This document shows, in pieces, positions 44,527-53,406 of a stretch of DNA of 64,000 nucleotides. The DNA lies in contig NZ_JAAOIX010000001.1 of NCBI RefSeq assembly GCF_011440395.1, forward strand, positions 1,286,402-1,350,401. The letters run 5' to 3'. The position numbers and the translations under genes were made by a program. Position 1 is the first letter of the stretch. Every line of letters starts with the position of its first letter. The DNA is from Pseudomaricurvus alcaniphilus (GTDB lineage Bacteria > Pseudomonadota > Gammaproteobacteria > Pseudomonadales > Cellvibrionaceae). Under the pieces are notes generated by a model. It made no database searches. It saw only the letters and a program-made list of their open reading frames with translations, and was not told where the DNA came from.

Positions 44527-44878
44527 GGTGTTTCCCCTTAGGTAGTGAATTCGGTAACCAACTAAAATTCTGTGACGCAACCTATTTTCTCATCAATTAG
44601 GTCTTGAGGCGCATTCTGATGGGGAAATATTTCAGTAATATGACGACCTGGTGATAATTCAAATTTTTGCTGTGTTTTGCTGTGGGCCGCTAAAATTCCA
44701 ATTGCAGAAAGGGCTAGCCGTTTGAAAATCAATTAGTTAATACTCATCCAAAAACACGACTTATTGTCATCCTGCGCAGGCTGTCATCCCCGCGCAGACT
44801 GTCATCCCCGCGCAGGCGGGGATCCAGTAACCGATTGAAATTTATGGAGTCTTGAACACCAGGTAAAAATAGCCGGGA
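44527..44878. other. Intergenic region between HvfC-like gene and porin
   Basis: These 352 bases hold the porin promoter and a REP-like repeat at 44765-44847. No gene recognised. Confidence 0.5.
44765..44847. repeat. REP-like repeat, rearranged second copy
   Basis: This copy matches the left arm and spacer of the repeat at 10735-10804 but has the motif GTCATCC(C/T) three times in a row (44765, 44783, 44801) and lacks the right arm. It lies directly downstream of the HvfC-like gene. Confidence 0.75.
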
Positions 44879-45637
44879 TCAGAAAAGGATATCGCTGGCC
44901 TGCAATTGTTGCAGCAGGTTGTGCCCCATGGCCAGCAGCTGCTCGGGGTCCGGGTGCTGGATTTCTTCAGCCAATAGCTGCAGCGCAGCCCGCCCGCTGA
45001 GTTCGGTATCCGCCGCCAGCAGGTTGAGCAAGCGCACGGTAACCGCATTGGTCACCATAAACTGCACCCGGTCCTGGCGGTTGCGGTAGACGATAATAAA
45101 CGTGGGTTCCGGCGGCGGTTCCTGGGGCTGGTAGTCGGGGCCCAGTTTGTGCACCGGGTACTGATAGCTCAACAGCCAGGCCAGGGGTGAAACCCGGGGA
45201 TGCTGCGCCAACAGGTCCGTGCACAGGCGCTCGTCACCACTTACCGGCAGGCTCTCTTCGGACACATCCAGCGCCAATTCCACCCACTCGTAGTGAGCCA
45301 ATTCCAGCATAAACGCCGGATCGGTCTCGCGCAGTTGCCGCTTCTCCTGCAGCCAGGCCAGGAACTCTTCGCTGATTTGCAGGAAATAGGGGGAATGGGC
45401 CCGGTGGGAGGCAATAAAATCCCGTACCAGCTGCTGCCAGCTGGCCTCGTCGTAGAGGCTGCGCAGCACCGGAAAGCCGCTACTCAGGAAACCTTCGATA
45501 TTGTTGAACACCAGGTCGCGATAGATCTGCAGGCGCCGATCTTCCAGGTTGGCCGGTGGCTCGTGCCGGCGGGGGTCGCGCAGGTGATTGGCCAGCTGCT
45601 GCTGGGTTCGGGCAAAGGCACTGGTGGGCTTGTTCAC
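44879..45637 (-). CDS. hvfC: HvfC/BufC-family (DUF2063) partner protein of MNIO enzyme
   Basis: This 252-residue protein has an N-terminal DUF2063 domain (residues 1-95: FARTQQQLANHLRDP, RLQIYRDLVFNNIEGFLSSGFPVLRSL), which is known to bind the precursor or enzyme in MNIO pathways, and a C-terminal RRE-like part. It ends the three-gene leftward operon hvfA-hvfB-hvfC; the stop of hvfB is 10 bases from its start. The segment HSPYFLQISEEFLAWLQE is typical of the family. Its job is to present the peptide encoded by the first gene to the MNIO enzyme. Confidence 0.88.
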   Translation of the reverse strand: MNKPTSAFARTQQQLANHLRDPRRHEPPANLEDRRLQIYRDLVFNNIEGFLSSGFPVLRSLYDEASWQQLVRDFIASHRAHSPYFLQISEEFLAWLQEKRQLRETDPAFMLELAHYEWVELALDVSEESLPVSGDERLCTDLLAQHPRVSPLAWLLSYQYPVHKLGPDYQPQEPPPEPTFIIVYRNRQDRVQFMVTNAVTVRLLNLLAADTELSGRAALQLLAEEIQHPDPEQLLAMGHNLLQQLQASDILF

Positions 45638-45647
45638 TGCCAGCGAC

Positions 45648-46547
45648 TCAGCGAACCGGTGCCGCGGCGGACCGGAGCTGTGACTGCGGCGCCGCTGTGG
45701 ACTGGCACTGCAGCGCGCGGATTTTACTCACCTCGCCCAGTAACTCCGCCACAGGCGGAATATTGAAGTCCCGCTCCAACAGGGTCGGAACCACCTCAAA
45801 GCGCTGGTAGGCGGCCATTAGCAACTGCCATACCGGGTCGATAACATCGGCACCGTGGGTATCCACTCGCAAGTCTTCCGCCTCCTCATAATGCCCGGCC
45901 ACATGGATATACGCCGCCCGCTCACCGGGCAGTTGCTGGAGAAACTGGAGGGGATCGTAGCGATGGTTGATGCTATTGACGTAGATATTGTTCACATCGA
46001 GCAGCAGGTCACAGTCCGCCTCGGCGATTACCGCATTGATAAAGTCAATTTCCGCCATCTCCTGCTGCGGGGCGCAGTAATAGGAGACGTTTTCCACGGC
46101 GATACGCTGGCCGAGAAAGTCCTGCACCTGCCCAATCCGTCCGGCCACATGCCGCACTGCCTCTTCGGTAAACGGTATCGGCATCAGGTCGTACAGGTGC
46201 CCGCCATCACTGCAGTAGCTGAGGTGCTCGGTGTAGCGGTGGATGTTGTGGGTCTTGAGAAACTCTTTGATCGCCGCCAGCAAATCCCAGTCCAGCGGAT
46301 CAGTGGAACCGATAGACAGCGATAAGCCGTGACAAACGAACGGAAAGCGCTCGGTATACTGGCGAAATTGCTTACCCAGGCGACCGCCGACGTGAATCCA
46401 GTTCTCCGGTGCCACCTCCATAAACTGCACCTCGGCCGGACTGACATCAACCAGCCCGTCCAGCAGCCCACGGCGCAAACCAAGACCGGCGCCCTGGATT
46501 GCACCTGCAGGTTTCACAGCTGCTTTCCCTGGGGGATTCAATCCCAT
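45648..46547 (-). CDS. hvfB: DUF692/MNIO multinuclear non-haem iron oxidase, HvfB/BufB-like
   Basis: This 299-residue TIM-barrel enzyme of the MNIO family installs oxazolone/thioamide or related groups on cysteines of RiPP precursors. Iron ligands are visible: His in FVCHGLSLSIGS, YTEHLSYCS, Glu in RIAVENVSYYCAPQQEM, Asp/Asn in LLLDVNNIYVNSINH, His in YIHVAGHYEEAED, and His/Asp in DTHGADVIDPVWQL. The family ending LLERDFNIPPVAELL is followed by an Ala/Ser/Gln-rich tail. It lies 41 bases after the precursor gene and 10 before hvfC. The pathway's job in known cases is copper handling in the periplasm. Confidence 0.9.
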   Translation of the reverse strand: MGLNPPGKAAVKPAGAIQGAGLGLRRGLLDGLVDVSPAEVQFMEVAPENWIHVGGRLGKQFRQYTERFPFVCHGLSLSIGSTDPLDWDLLAAIKEFLKTHNIHRYTEHLSYCSDGGHLYDLMPIPFTEEAVRHVAGRIGQVQDFLGQRIAVENVSYYCAPQQEMAEIDFINAVIAEADCDLLLDVNNIYVNSINHRYDPLQFLQQLPGERAAYIHVAGHYEEAEDLRVDTHGADVIDPVWQLLMAAYQRFEVVPTLLERDFNIPPVAELLGEVSKIRALQCQSTAAPQSQLRSAAAPVR

Positions 46548-46588
46548 GCAGTCAACTCCGTCGGCGGGTATTGCGGTGGCAATTGCCC

Positions 46589-47026
46589 TTAATTACCGCA
46601 GCTGCCTTCCTTCATCTTGCCTTCGCCGCAGCTGCCCTCCTTCATCTTGCCCTCGCCGCAGCTGCCTTCCTTCATCTTGCCCTCGCCGCAGCTGCCTTCC
46701 TTCATCTTGCCCTCACCGCAGCTGCCCTCCTTCATCTTGCCTTCGCCGCAGCTGCCCTCCTTCATCTTGCCCTCGCCGCAGCTGCCTTCTTTCATTTTGC
46801 CTTCACCGCAGCTGCCTTCCTTCTTTTTACCTTCCCTCATTTTGCCTTCACCGCACTTGCCCTCTCCACACTTGCCTTCGTGATGGGCGGCGAGGTTATA
46901 GCCGGAAGGCAGGGGCTGTGCCGCAAACGGATTTTCAGCCGCCGAGGCCAAAGGAGCGATACTGGCAGAGGCTACGAATGCCGCACCTACAGCCGCCGCT
47001 AACGGAGTTATCATTTTCCTGGACAT
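46589..47026 (-). CDS. hvfA: HvfA/bufferin-like RiPP precursor with EGxCG repeat array
   Basis: This 145-residue exported precursor peptide has residues 1-29 as a signal peptide (MITPLAAAVGAAFVASASIA). Residues 50-144 are 19 consecutive pentapeptides of the form EGxxx: two EGKCG, one EGKMR, one EGKKK, then eight EGSCG alternating with seven EGKMK, ending in Asn. All ten cysteines are in EG(K/S)CG context, the modification motif of HvfA/bufferin-2 peptides. The Shine-Dalgarno AAAGGAAAAGG precedes the ATG. It is the first gene of the hvfABC operon. The DNA shows a 30-bp tandem repeat, so copy number may vary between strains. Copper chelation after modification by HvfB/HvfC is expected from characterised relatives. 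Confidence 0.88.
   Translation of the reverse strand: MSRKMITPLAAAVGAAFVASASIAPLASAAENPFAAQPLPSGYNLAAHHEGKCGEGKCGEGKMREGKKKEGSCGEGKMKEGSCGEGKMKEGSCGEGKMKEGSCGEGKMKEGSCGEGKMKEGSCGEGKMKEGSCGEGKMKEGSCGN
46590..46820. repeat. 30-bp coding tandem repeat in hvfA
   Basis: About 7.5 near-identical 30-bp units encode alternating EGSCG and EGKMK pentapeptides. Differences between units are mostly at third codon positions (for example CCCTCGCCG against CCTTCGCCG and CCCTCACCG). Confidence 0.9.
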
Positions 47027-47285
47027 AACCTTTTCCTTTCAGTTGGTTGTGGTAAAAAAGTGTTTTGGTGTCACAGCGCATTGCAAATCTACGGAACAAC
47101 CCGTATTGATTGTAGCACCGATGATAGCAACCACTGCCCGCATCGAATGGCAGTTACCTGTAATTGTTAATACCTACACAAGTTAATACGTATACAGGCC
47201 AGAAGCGGTTACTTGCAAGTGCAAAAAAATCTCAAAAAGCAGCCCTTTATAACCGCGTTAGCGCGTCAGGCGCACTGGCGGCGGC

Positions 47286-48278
47286 TTAAGCCTGACCGGT
47301 GCCCAGCCCCTGCTTGTCCGCCATGGTTTCCGCAAACCAGCCCTTTACTTGCTCAAAATGATCGTCGCAAGCGTCCCTGTGGCTGAGCGTGTTACGGGCT
47401 AAATAATTGTGCAAATTACCGTTGTGCCGGTTGAGGTTGATGATCCGCGCATCGTGGCGGCCCAGCTCCTGCAGCCACAGCCTGATCTCGGTATTACCAC
47501 CGTCCGCCGCCACCCCTGGCATCCTGGGCATGTCCGGCGCCTGCAAATACAAGCTCGGTGGCAGCCGGGTACAACTGGCCGCCGCCCGGTAATTAAAGCC
47601 ATCTACCGGGTCCTTCCACTGCTGCTCACTGCACCACTGGCGATAATCGTCGAACAGGCGCTCACTCTCGCGACTGATCCAGCCAGCGGCGGCTCCGGCC
47701 AGCAAGCGTGACAACTGCAAACGCACCTGCCAGCCGGCCAGCGCAATGCGCCGCCAAACGCTGTGACTGCGACGGGCAGCGCCAAAATGCACGATACCCA
47801 GCGGCGGCTTGGCAATCACGCCGGGGCGGCAGAGGCTGGCGACCAGCAATACACTGCTCAACCCCTGGCCCACCCAGAAGCACGGTGCCTCCGGTCGCAA
47901 TAGCGCTACCTGGCCGAGCAGGGCCGGAATATCCACAGTGATAATCTCGTGCACCCCCCAGCGCGAATCGCGCCCCGCTCGCGGCGTGCCCGCGCCCTTG
48001 CCGCGCCAGGCGGCCACATACACATCGAAACCCGCCGCCGCCAGGCAGGGTGCCAGGCCAGTATCCGTATCCACCGGCCAAAACTGGCGACTGTCGCGGC
48101 CAAACCCGCTCAGCATAAACACCACCGGCCCCTCGGGGTCGCGGTAGCAGCGCTGCAGGCTCAACTCATGTTGCGACTGTTGCGACTGCTCGCCCACCTG
48201 CACTCGATAGCTGCTCTGTTGCAAACGTGTATCCCGCCATTGAAATTCAATCACTGCTGCCAGTTCCACCTCTAACAC
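47286..48278 (-). CDS. Alpha/beta-hydrolase-fold protein lacking the nucleophile serine
   Basis: This 330-residue protein has the early strand and oxyanion region (VVFMLSGFGRDSRQFWPVDTDTGLAPCLAAAGFDVYVAAWRG) of PHA-depolymerase/acyl-CoA hydrolase-type alpha/beta hydrolases. The elbow reads FWVGQGLSS where GxSxG is expected, so glycine replaces the nucleophile. A late histidine occurs in RHNGNLHN. It may be a non-catalytic or differently acting member. It lies 18 bases after the hrpA stop on the same strand and may be co-transcribed. No signal peptide. Function unknown. Confidence 0.65.
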   Translation of the reverse strand: MLEVELAAVIEFQWRDTRLQQSSYRVQVGEQSQQSQHELSLQRCYRDPEGPVVFMLSGFGRDSRQFWPVDTDTGLAPCLAAAGFDVYVAAWRGKGAGTPRAGRDSRWGVHEIITVDIPALLGQVALLRPEAPCFWVGQGLSSVLLVASLCRPGVIAKPPLGIVHFGAARRSHSVWRRIALAGWQVRLQLSRLLAGAAAGWISRESERLFDDYRQWCSEQQWKDPVDGFNYRAAASCTRLPPSLYLQAPDMPRMPGVAADGGNTEIRLWLQELGRHDARIINLNRHNGNLHNYLARNTLSHRDACDDHFEQVKGWFAETMADKQGLGTGQA

Positions 48279-48296
48279 TGCTGCGCCCTGCTGCCA

Positions 48297-51200
48297 TCAT
48301 GCCACCTCCTGCCACAACTTGCGCAAGCGTTTGGCCGACACCGGCATCAGGGTTTTCAGCGACTGGGCGAACAGCGATACCCGATACTCCTCCAGCATCC
48401 AGCGATACTCCTGCAGCCCCTCGTTGCTCATCACCGCAGCCTCACCGTCTTTCTCCAGGCGCTGCTGCCAGGGTTGCCACAGCTCATCGACTTCCGCACT
48501 CCAGAGCTTGTCTTTCTGCATCTGCATCACCGCCTTGTCAAGGCGCTGCTGGATGGCCGCCAGATAGCGCGGGTATTGCTCCAGCCAGCGGCTCGGCGTG
48601 CGGTGCATAAAGCCCGGGTAGATCAGGCGCTGCAATTGCTGCTGGATATCCCCGGCCGCCACCGCGATGGCCAGGGCATTCTTGCTGCCCTTGATGGTCT
48701 TCTTGATGGCCACCACCTGCACCAGCACCTCCAACAGCAGTTTCTCCAGTGCCAGGGCCCGCGCGCCGATCTGTTTGCGGCCAGCCTCGAGTGCAGCGTT
48801 AAACTCGGCTCGGGTGCGCGGCAGCGGCCCGCTGCAACAGCAATCCTGTACCGCCGCCATCAGCATATCGTCCACCACTGCGTCGCGCTTGCCCAGCGCC
48901 ACCACACTCAACCCCAGGTCCTTGCCCTTGAGCAGGTCCTTGCGCAGGTGTTTGACGCTGCCGCCAAGCTGCAACAGCGCCAGCCGCAGTACGCCGAAGC
49001 GCGACAAATAGGCCGCTTCCACCGGGTTGTCCTGCAGGCGCAGGGCCACCGACGTCCCTTCATCCAGCAGCGCCGGGTAGGCGGTAATGCTCATACCGGC
49101 GCGCTGCAACGTCACTTCCGCCGGCAACTCGTCGAAATCCCACTCGACGATCTGCTCCCGCTCAATGGAGTCATCACTGCTCTGCAGCGTCTGCTGCAGC
49201 TGGTCCCGATAGCGCTCCCGCAGGCGCGCCAGGTCGCGCCCCTGGGCCAACACCTTGCCACTGTCGTCGATCACCTGGATATTGAAGCGATAGTAATCCT
49301 CCAGCGCCACCCCCTGCCACTGCTCCGCAGGAATCTCCACCCCGGTCTGGCGCTTGAGCTGGAACCCCAGCGCCTCGGTCAGGGCCACATCGGCCGGGCT
49401 CATGGCCGCCAGGCACTGGTCGACGTAGTTGGGCACCGGCACAAAATGCTTGCGCCACTGCTTCGGCAAGCTCTTGACCAGTTGCACGCACTTCTCCCGC
49501 AAGATTCCGGGGATCAGCCACTCGAGGCGCTTTTCCGGTACCAGGTGCAGTGCCGCCACCGGCACCCGGATACTCACCCCGTCTTCCGGGTGGCCCGGCT
49601 CAAAGTGATAGACCAGGGGAAAGGTCAGTCCCTGCCAGTTGAGCTCGGCCGGAAACTGCGCCTCGGTGATACTGCTGGCGTCGTGCTGCATCAAATAGTG
49701 GCGCTCGAGACAGAGCAGGCGCGGTTGCTCCTGCTCCACGGTTTTACGCCAGTGCTCAAACCCGGCCAGGTTGACGATATCAGCGGGCACCCGCTCGTCG
49801 TAAAAGCGATAGATGGCCTCTTCGTCCACCAGGATATCCCGCCGCCGCGACTTGGCTTCCAGCTCGTGCAGCTCGGCGATCAGGGCCTGGTTGTGGCGGA
49901 AAAACTTGCCCTTGCCGCGGTAGCGCTCCTCCACCAGGGCGGCGCGGATAAACACCTCCCGCGCGGTGACCGGGTCGATGCGACCGAAGCTGACCCGGCG
50001 CTTTTCCACCAGCACCAGACCGTACAGGGTAATCCGTTCGTAGGCCATGACCTGGCCGCTTTTGACATCGTAGTGGGGCTCGTACTGTTGCCGCTTGACC
50101 AGGTGCTCGGCGTTGGCCAGCACCCAGTCCGGCTCGATTTTCGCCACCTGGTGGGCATAGACCCGGGAGGTCTCCAGCAGCTGCTCCGCCATGATCCACT
50201 TGGGCGACTTCTTGAACTGGGAGGAGCCGGGGAAGATGTGGAAGCGGCGGTTGCGCGCCCCCAGGTACTCCTTGTCTTCCCCCAGGTTGCCGATATTGCC
50301 CAACAGCCCGGTCAGCAACGCCAGGTGTACCGAGTCATAACTGGCCGGCTCAGGGTTTAATTTCAGGTGCAACGGCTTCAGCGCCAGCAGCAGCTGGCGG
50401 TGAATTTCCCGCCACTCGCGCAGGCGCATAAACGACAGGAACTCCCGCTTGCAGAGTTTGCTGAACTGGTTCTGGGACAACTCCTGGCGCTGAGTTTCGA
50501 CATAGTCCCAGAGGTTGATCCAGGCCAGGAAGTCGGAGTGATCGTGCTTGAAGCGGCGGTGCTTCTCATCCGCCGCCTGGCGCTTGTCGGCGGGCCGCTC
50601 CCGCGGGTCCTGGATCGACAGGCCGCTGACGATAATCAGCAATTCGCGCAGGCACCCCTGCCGGGCCCCGGCCAGCACCATGCGCCCGAGGCGAGGGTCC
50701 ACCGGCAGGGTCATCAATTGCCGGCCCAGCGCCGTGACCTTGCCGCGCGGGTCCAGTGCCTGCAACTCCTCCAGCAATTTGAAACCGTCGTTGAGCAGGC
50801 GCTTGTCGGGCCGGTCGACAAACGGGAAGTGGCGCACATCCCCCATGCGCAGGTTCAACATCTGCAGGATCACCGCCGCCAGGTTGGTGCGCAGGATTTC
50901 CGCGTCGGTAAACTCGGGGCGACTGAGAAAATCCTGTTCTTCATAGAGGCGGTAGCACACCCCCTCACTGACCCGTCCGCAGCGCCCCATGCGCTGGTTA
51001 GCACTGGCCTGGGAGATGGGCTCGATGGGCAGGCGCTGGATCTTGGAGCGAAAACTGTAGCGGCTGATGCGGGCGAAGCCCGGGTCGATCACGTAGCGAA
51101 TACCGGGCACGGTAATACTGGTCTCCGCCACGTTGGTCGCCAGCACCACCCGCCGCCCGCGGTGGCCGCTAAAGACTTTTTTCTGCTCCGCCAGGCTCAA

Positions 51201-52256
51201 GCGGGCGTAAAGCGGCAGCACTTCCAGATGGGGAAATTCCGCCTTGCGCAGGGTCAGCGCCGCCTCGCGAATTTCCGCCTCGCCACTGAGAAACACGAGG
51301 ATATCGCCGCCCTTGTGGCCGCCGCTCTTCTCAGTCTGCAGGATTTCCTCCACCGTCGAGGTGATGGCGGTATAGAGGTCCTCATCGCTGTCGAGGCTGG
51401 GCCGATATTTCACTTCCACGGGGTAGGTACGGCCGGACACCTCGATTATGGGCGCGTTGTCGAAGTGCTCGGAGAAGCGCTGCAGGTCGATGGTGGCCGA
51501 GGTGATGATGACTTTCAGGTCGGGGCGCTGGGGCAAAAGTCGTTTCAGGTAGCCCAACAGGAAATCGATATTGAGGCTGCGCTCGTGGGCCTCGTCGATG
51601 ATCAGGGTATCGTACTGGCTGAGGTAGCGATCACCCTGGATTTCCGCCAGCAGGATGCCGTCGGTCATCAATTTCACCAGGCTGGTGTCCCGGGTCTGGT
51701 CGCTAAAGCGCACCTGGTAACCCACGGTTTCCCCCAGCGGGGTATTGAGCTCCTCGGCGATGCGACTGGCCACGGTACTGGCCGCCAGCCTGCGCGGCTG
51801 GGTATGACCAATCATGCCCCGGATACCGCGCCCCAACTCCAAGCATATCTTTGGCAGCTGGGTGGTTTTGCCGGATCCGGTTTCCCCGGCCAGCACTACT
51901 ACCTGGTGCTTGCTGATCAGCTCGGCAATTTCCTCCCGCCGCGCCGACACCGGCAGCGCCTCGGGAAAATGGATCTCCGGCAGCGCCGCTTTGCGCCGCT
52001 GCAGCAACTCGGCGGAGCGGGTGATATCCGCCAGCAACTTGTCCACGGCCTTGCCGGTGGGCTTGCCGCTGGCAAAGCGCTTTTTAATCTCCCCCAGCGC
52101 CCGCTCGAGACGAAATTGATCGCGGCCCATGACCGCGCCCAGCCCTTGCTGCAGCTGCTGCAGGGTCTGCTCCGTTACATCCCTATTGCCCGCTTCGTCA
52201 CCTGTCGCACTGCCTGTGGAACTGCCGGTCAAAAAATCACCCTTGGTTAAAACCAT
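48297..52256 (-). CDS. hrpA: ATP-dependent RNA helicase HrpA
   Basis: This 1319-residue DEAH-box helicase has Walker A LAGETGSGKTTQLPK, the box IDEAHERSLNIDFLLGYLKRLL, motif III TSATID, motif V ATNVAETSITVPGIRYVIDPG and motif VI QASANQRMGRCGR. HA2 and OB-fold regions follow, then the long DUF3418 C-terminal region typical of HrpA (full-length E. coli HrpA is about 1300). It acts on structured mRNA and stalled ribosomes. Both strands of this gene carry long open frames, which are artefacts of its codon bias. It is co-oriented with the hydrolase-like gene, 18 bases upstream of it. Confidence 0.97.
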   Translation of the reverse strand: MVLTKGDFLTGSSTGSATGDEAGNRDVTEQTLQQLQQGLGAVMGRDQFRLERALGEIKKRFASGKPTGKAVDKLLADITRSAELLQRRKAALPEIHFPEALPVSARREEIAELISKHQVVVLAGETGSGKTTQLPKICLELGRGIRGMIGHTQPRRLAASTVASRIAEELNTPLGETVGYQVRFSDQTRDTSLVKLMTDGILLAEIQGDRYLSQYDTLIIDEAHERSLNIDFLLGYLKRLLPQRPDLKVIITSATIDLQRFSEHFDNAPIIEVSGRTYPVEVKYRPSLDSDEDLYTAITSTVEEILQTEKSGGHKGGDILVFLSGEAEIREAALTLRKAEFPHLEVLPLYARLSLAEQKKVFSGHRGRRVVLATNVAETSITVPGIRYVIDPGFARISRYSFRSKIQRLPIEPISQASANQRMGRCGRVSEGVCYRLYEEQDFLSRPEFTDAEILRTNLAAVILQMLNLRMGDVRHFPFVDRPDKRLLNDGFKLLEELQALDPRGKVTALGRQLMTLPVDPRLGRMVLAGARQGCLRELLIIVSGLSIQDPRERPADKRQAADEKHRRFKHDHSDFLAWINLWDYVETQRQELSQNQFSKLCKREFLSFMRLREWREIHRQLLLALKPLHLKLNPEPASYDSVHLALLTGLLGNIGNLGEDKEYLGARNRRFHIFPGSSQFKKSPKWIMAEQLLETSRVYAHQVAKIEPDWVLANAEHLVKRQQYEPHYDVKSGQVMAYERITLYGLVLVEKRRVSFGRIDPVTAREVFIRAALVEERYRGKGKFFRHNQALIAELHELEAKSRRRDILVDEEAIYRFYDERVPADIVNLAGFEHWRKTVEQEQPRLLCLERHYLMQHDASSITEAQFPAELNWQGLTFPLVYHFEPGHPEDGVSIRVPVAALHLVPEKRLEWLIPGILREKCVQLVKSLPKQWRKHFVPVPNYVDQCLAAMSPADVALTEALGFQLKRQTGVEIPAEQWQGVALEDYYRFNIQVIDDSGKVLAQGRDLARLRERYRDQLQQTLQSSDDSIEREQIVEWDFDELPAEVTLQRAGMSITAYPALLDEGTSVALRLQDNPVEAAYLSRFGVLRLALLQLGGSVKHLRKDLLKGKDLGLSVVALGKRDAVVDDMLMAAVQDCCCSGPLPRTRAEFNAALEAGRKQIGARALALEKLLLEVLVQVVAIKKTIKGSKNALAIAVAAGDIQQQLQRLIYPGFMHRTPSRWLEQYPRYLAAIQQRLDKAVMQMQKDKLWSAEVDELWQPWQQRLEKDGEAAVMSNEGLQEYRWMLEEYRVSLFAQSLKTLMPVSAKRLRKLWQEVA

Positions 52257-52270
52257 TAAAGTTGAGACTG

Positions 52271-52729
52271 TTAAAGGCCGGCATTATACGTCATCAGGAT
52301 AATCTTGCGGCCCTGGCGCACATATCTCTGCCAGGCCGCCGCCATAAAGTCGGGCACATCCCCCGGTGCAGCCTCGCGAAAACCGGCCCGCGCGTAAAAA
52401 TCGTGCAGGTGGTCAAAGGGAAAGCAGTAGCTGGGGTGCGCACCTAAAAACTCCGCCAGCCCCTGCAGCAGCAAACGCCCCACACCCTGGCCGCGCAATT
52501 GCGGCGCCACACACATGCTGCGCAGGAAGTGCCAACCCTCCGCTGCCGGCTGCAGTCTCACCGCGGCCACGATGCCCTCGCGCGCCCGGACCACGTAAAC
52601 CTGCTCCCCGCGGCCCGCCCGGGCGGACTCGCGGCAGCTTTTATAAAACTTGTTCACCAGCGGCAGCTGGATCTCCGCCAGCAGTTCCACCCGGTACTCG
52701 CCGTCATCCTGGCGGCCTACCGGTTGCAT
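52271..52729 (-). CDS. GNAT-family N-acetyltransferase
   Basis: This 152-residue GNAT protein has the acetyl-CoA binding loop LRSMCVAPQLRGQGVGRLLLQGL (QxxGxG/A) at about residues 69-90 and the end FYARAGFREAAP. It overlaps the 3' end of the DTW gene by 13 bases and lies 14 bases before hrpA in the same direction. Substrate unknown. Confidence 0.85.
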   Translation of the reverse strand: MQPVGRQDDGEYRVELLAEIQLPLVNKFYKSCRESARAGRGEQVYVVRAREGIVAAVRLQPAAEGWHFLRSMCVAPQLRGQGVGRLLLQGLAEFLGAHPSYCFPFDHLHDFYARAGFREAAPGDVPDFMAAAWQRYVRQGRKIILMTYNAGL

Positions 52730-53406
52730 GGAGGGGCTCCGCCGTTATCGCTGCTGTCCGGATGATTGCTGCGATGGGCCTCGTAGCACTGCAAAAAGCG
52801 CTGAAAATACCCGTCCAGTTGATCCGCGTCACCCTCACGTCCCAGCTCCCGCAGCAACAGGATACCGGCTTCCACAGTGGACAAGTGCCCCGCCGGCTGG
52901 TGCTTGCGCAAACCGTAGCGGCTGCTTTGCCCGGTAGACAATTGCAGCCGCGGTAAACATTGCAATTCCGGGGTCTGGCGCAGCATTTTGCGCGCCTGCT
53001 GCCAGGTAGCGTCGAGCAGAATAAAACTATAGTCAGCGGCCCGACCGGCGAGCTCGGCGGGGTTTAGCGGCGCTGCGGGGGCTAGCTGCGCTGCGGGATT
53101 GAGCGATGTAGCGGGGTCTGGCGGTGCTGCGGTGGTTGCGTCAGCAGCTGGGAAAATCAGCAGCAATTGCAAGCCCTCACCGGACGCCAGCGCCTGCAAC
53201 CAGGGGCCGCTCTGGCGCCGCTGCCAAACAACGCTGCGACAACCGGGCAGGGCATTGAGCAGCAGGCGACCGCTGTTGCTGGCCTTGGCCGGCTCGTTGG
53301 GGTGGGTCAGCAGCAGCAGGTTCAGGGGCGCCGACAGGCGCGGTGCCCGCTGGCAAATACAGAGGTCGCGGCGCAGGTGACAGCGCCCACAAGTACTGCT
53401 CGCCAT
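52717..53406 (-). CDS. DTW-domain protein (TapT/YfiP-type tRNA acp3U transferase)
   Basis: This protein of about 229 residues starts at the ATG at 53406; a longer frame from TTG at 53436 is less likely. The Zn-type motif CGRCHLRRDLCICQ is at the N-terminus, followed by LLLLTHPNEPAKASNSGRLL and the DTW signature in LLDATWQQARKMLRQTP, then the family end with SRYGLRKHQPAGHLSTVEA. The family transfers 3-amino-3-carboxypropyl to tRNA uridine. Residues about 115-145 are an Ala/Pro/Asn-rich expansion that looks like repeat growth. It overlaps the GNAT gene. Confidence 0.88.
   Translation of the reverse strand: MASSTCGRCHLRRDLCICQRAPRLSAPLNLLLLTHPNEPAKASNSGRLLLNALPGCRSVVWQRRQSGPWLQALASGEGLQLLLIFPAADATTAAPPDPATSLNPAAQLAPAAPLNPAELAGRAADYSFILLDATWQQARKMLRQTPELQCLPRLQLSTGQSSRYGLRKHQPAGHLSTVEAGILLLRELGREGDADQLDGYFQRFLQCYEAHRSNHPDSSDNGGAPPCNR

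Noticed and set aside
46590-46820. CRISPR-like regular repeat
   Set aside because: The 30-bp units are contiguous without spacers and encode the pentapeptide array of the HvfA precursor.
46617-46883. Plus-strand frame of repeated SPQLPSFILP units
   Set aside because: It is the complement of the hvfA repeats. The minus frame has a signal peptide, a Shine-Dalgarno and the EGxCG motif.
48474-52250. Two ~630-residue open frames on the plus strand opposite hrpA
   Set aside because: They mirror the hrpA codons, contain no domain or motif that I recognise, are extremely rich in Gln/His/Arg/Leu, and have no Shine-Dalgarno. HrpA on the minus strand has every family motif.
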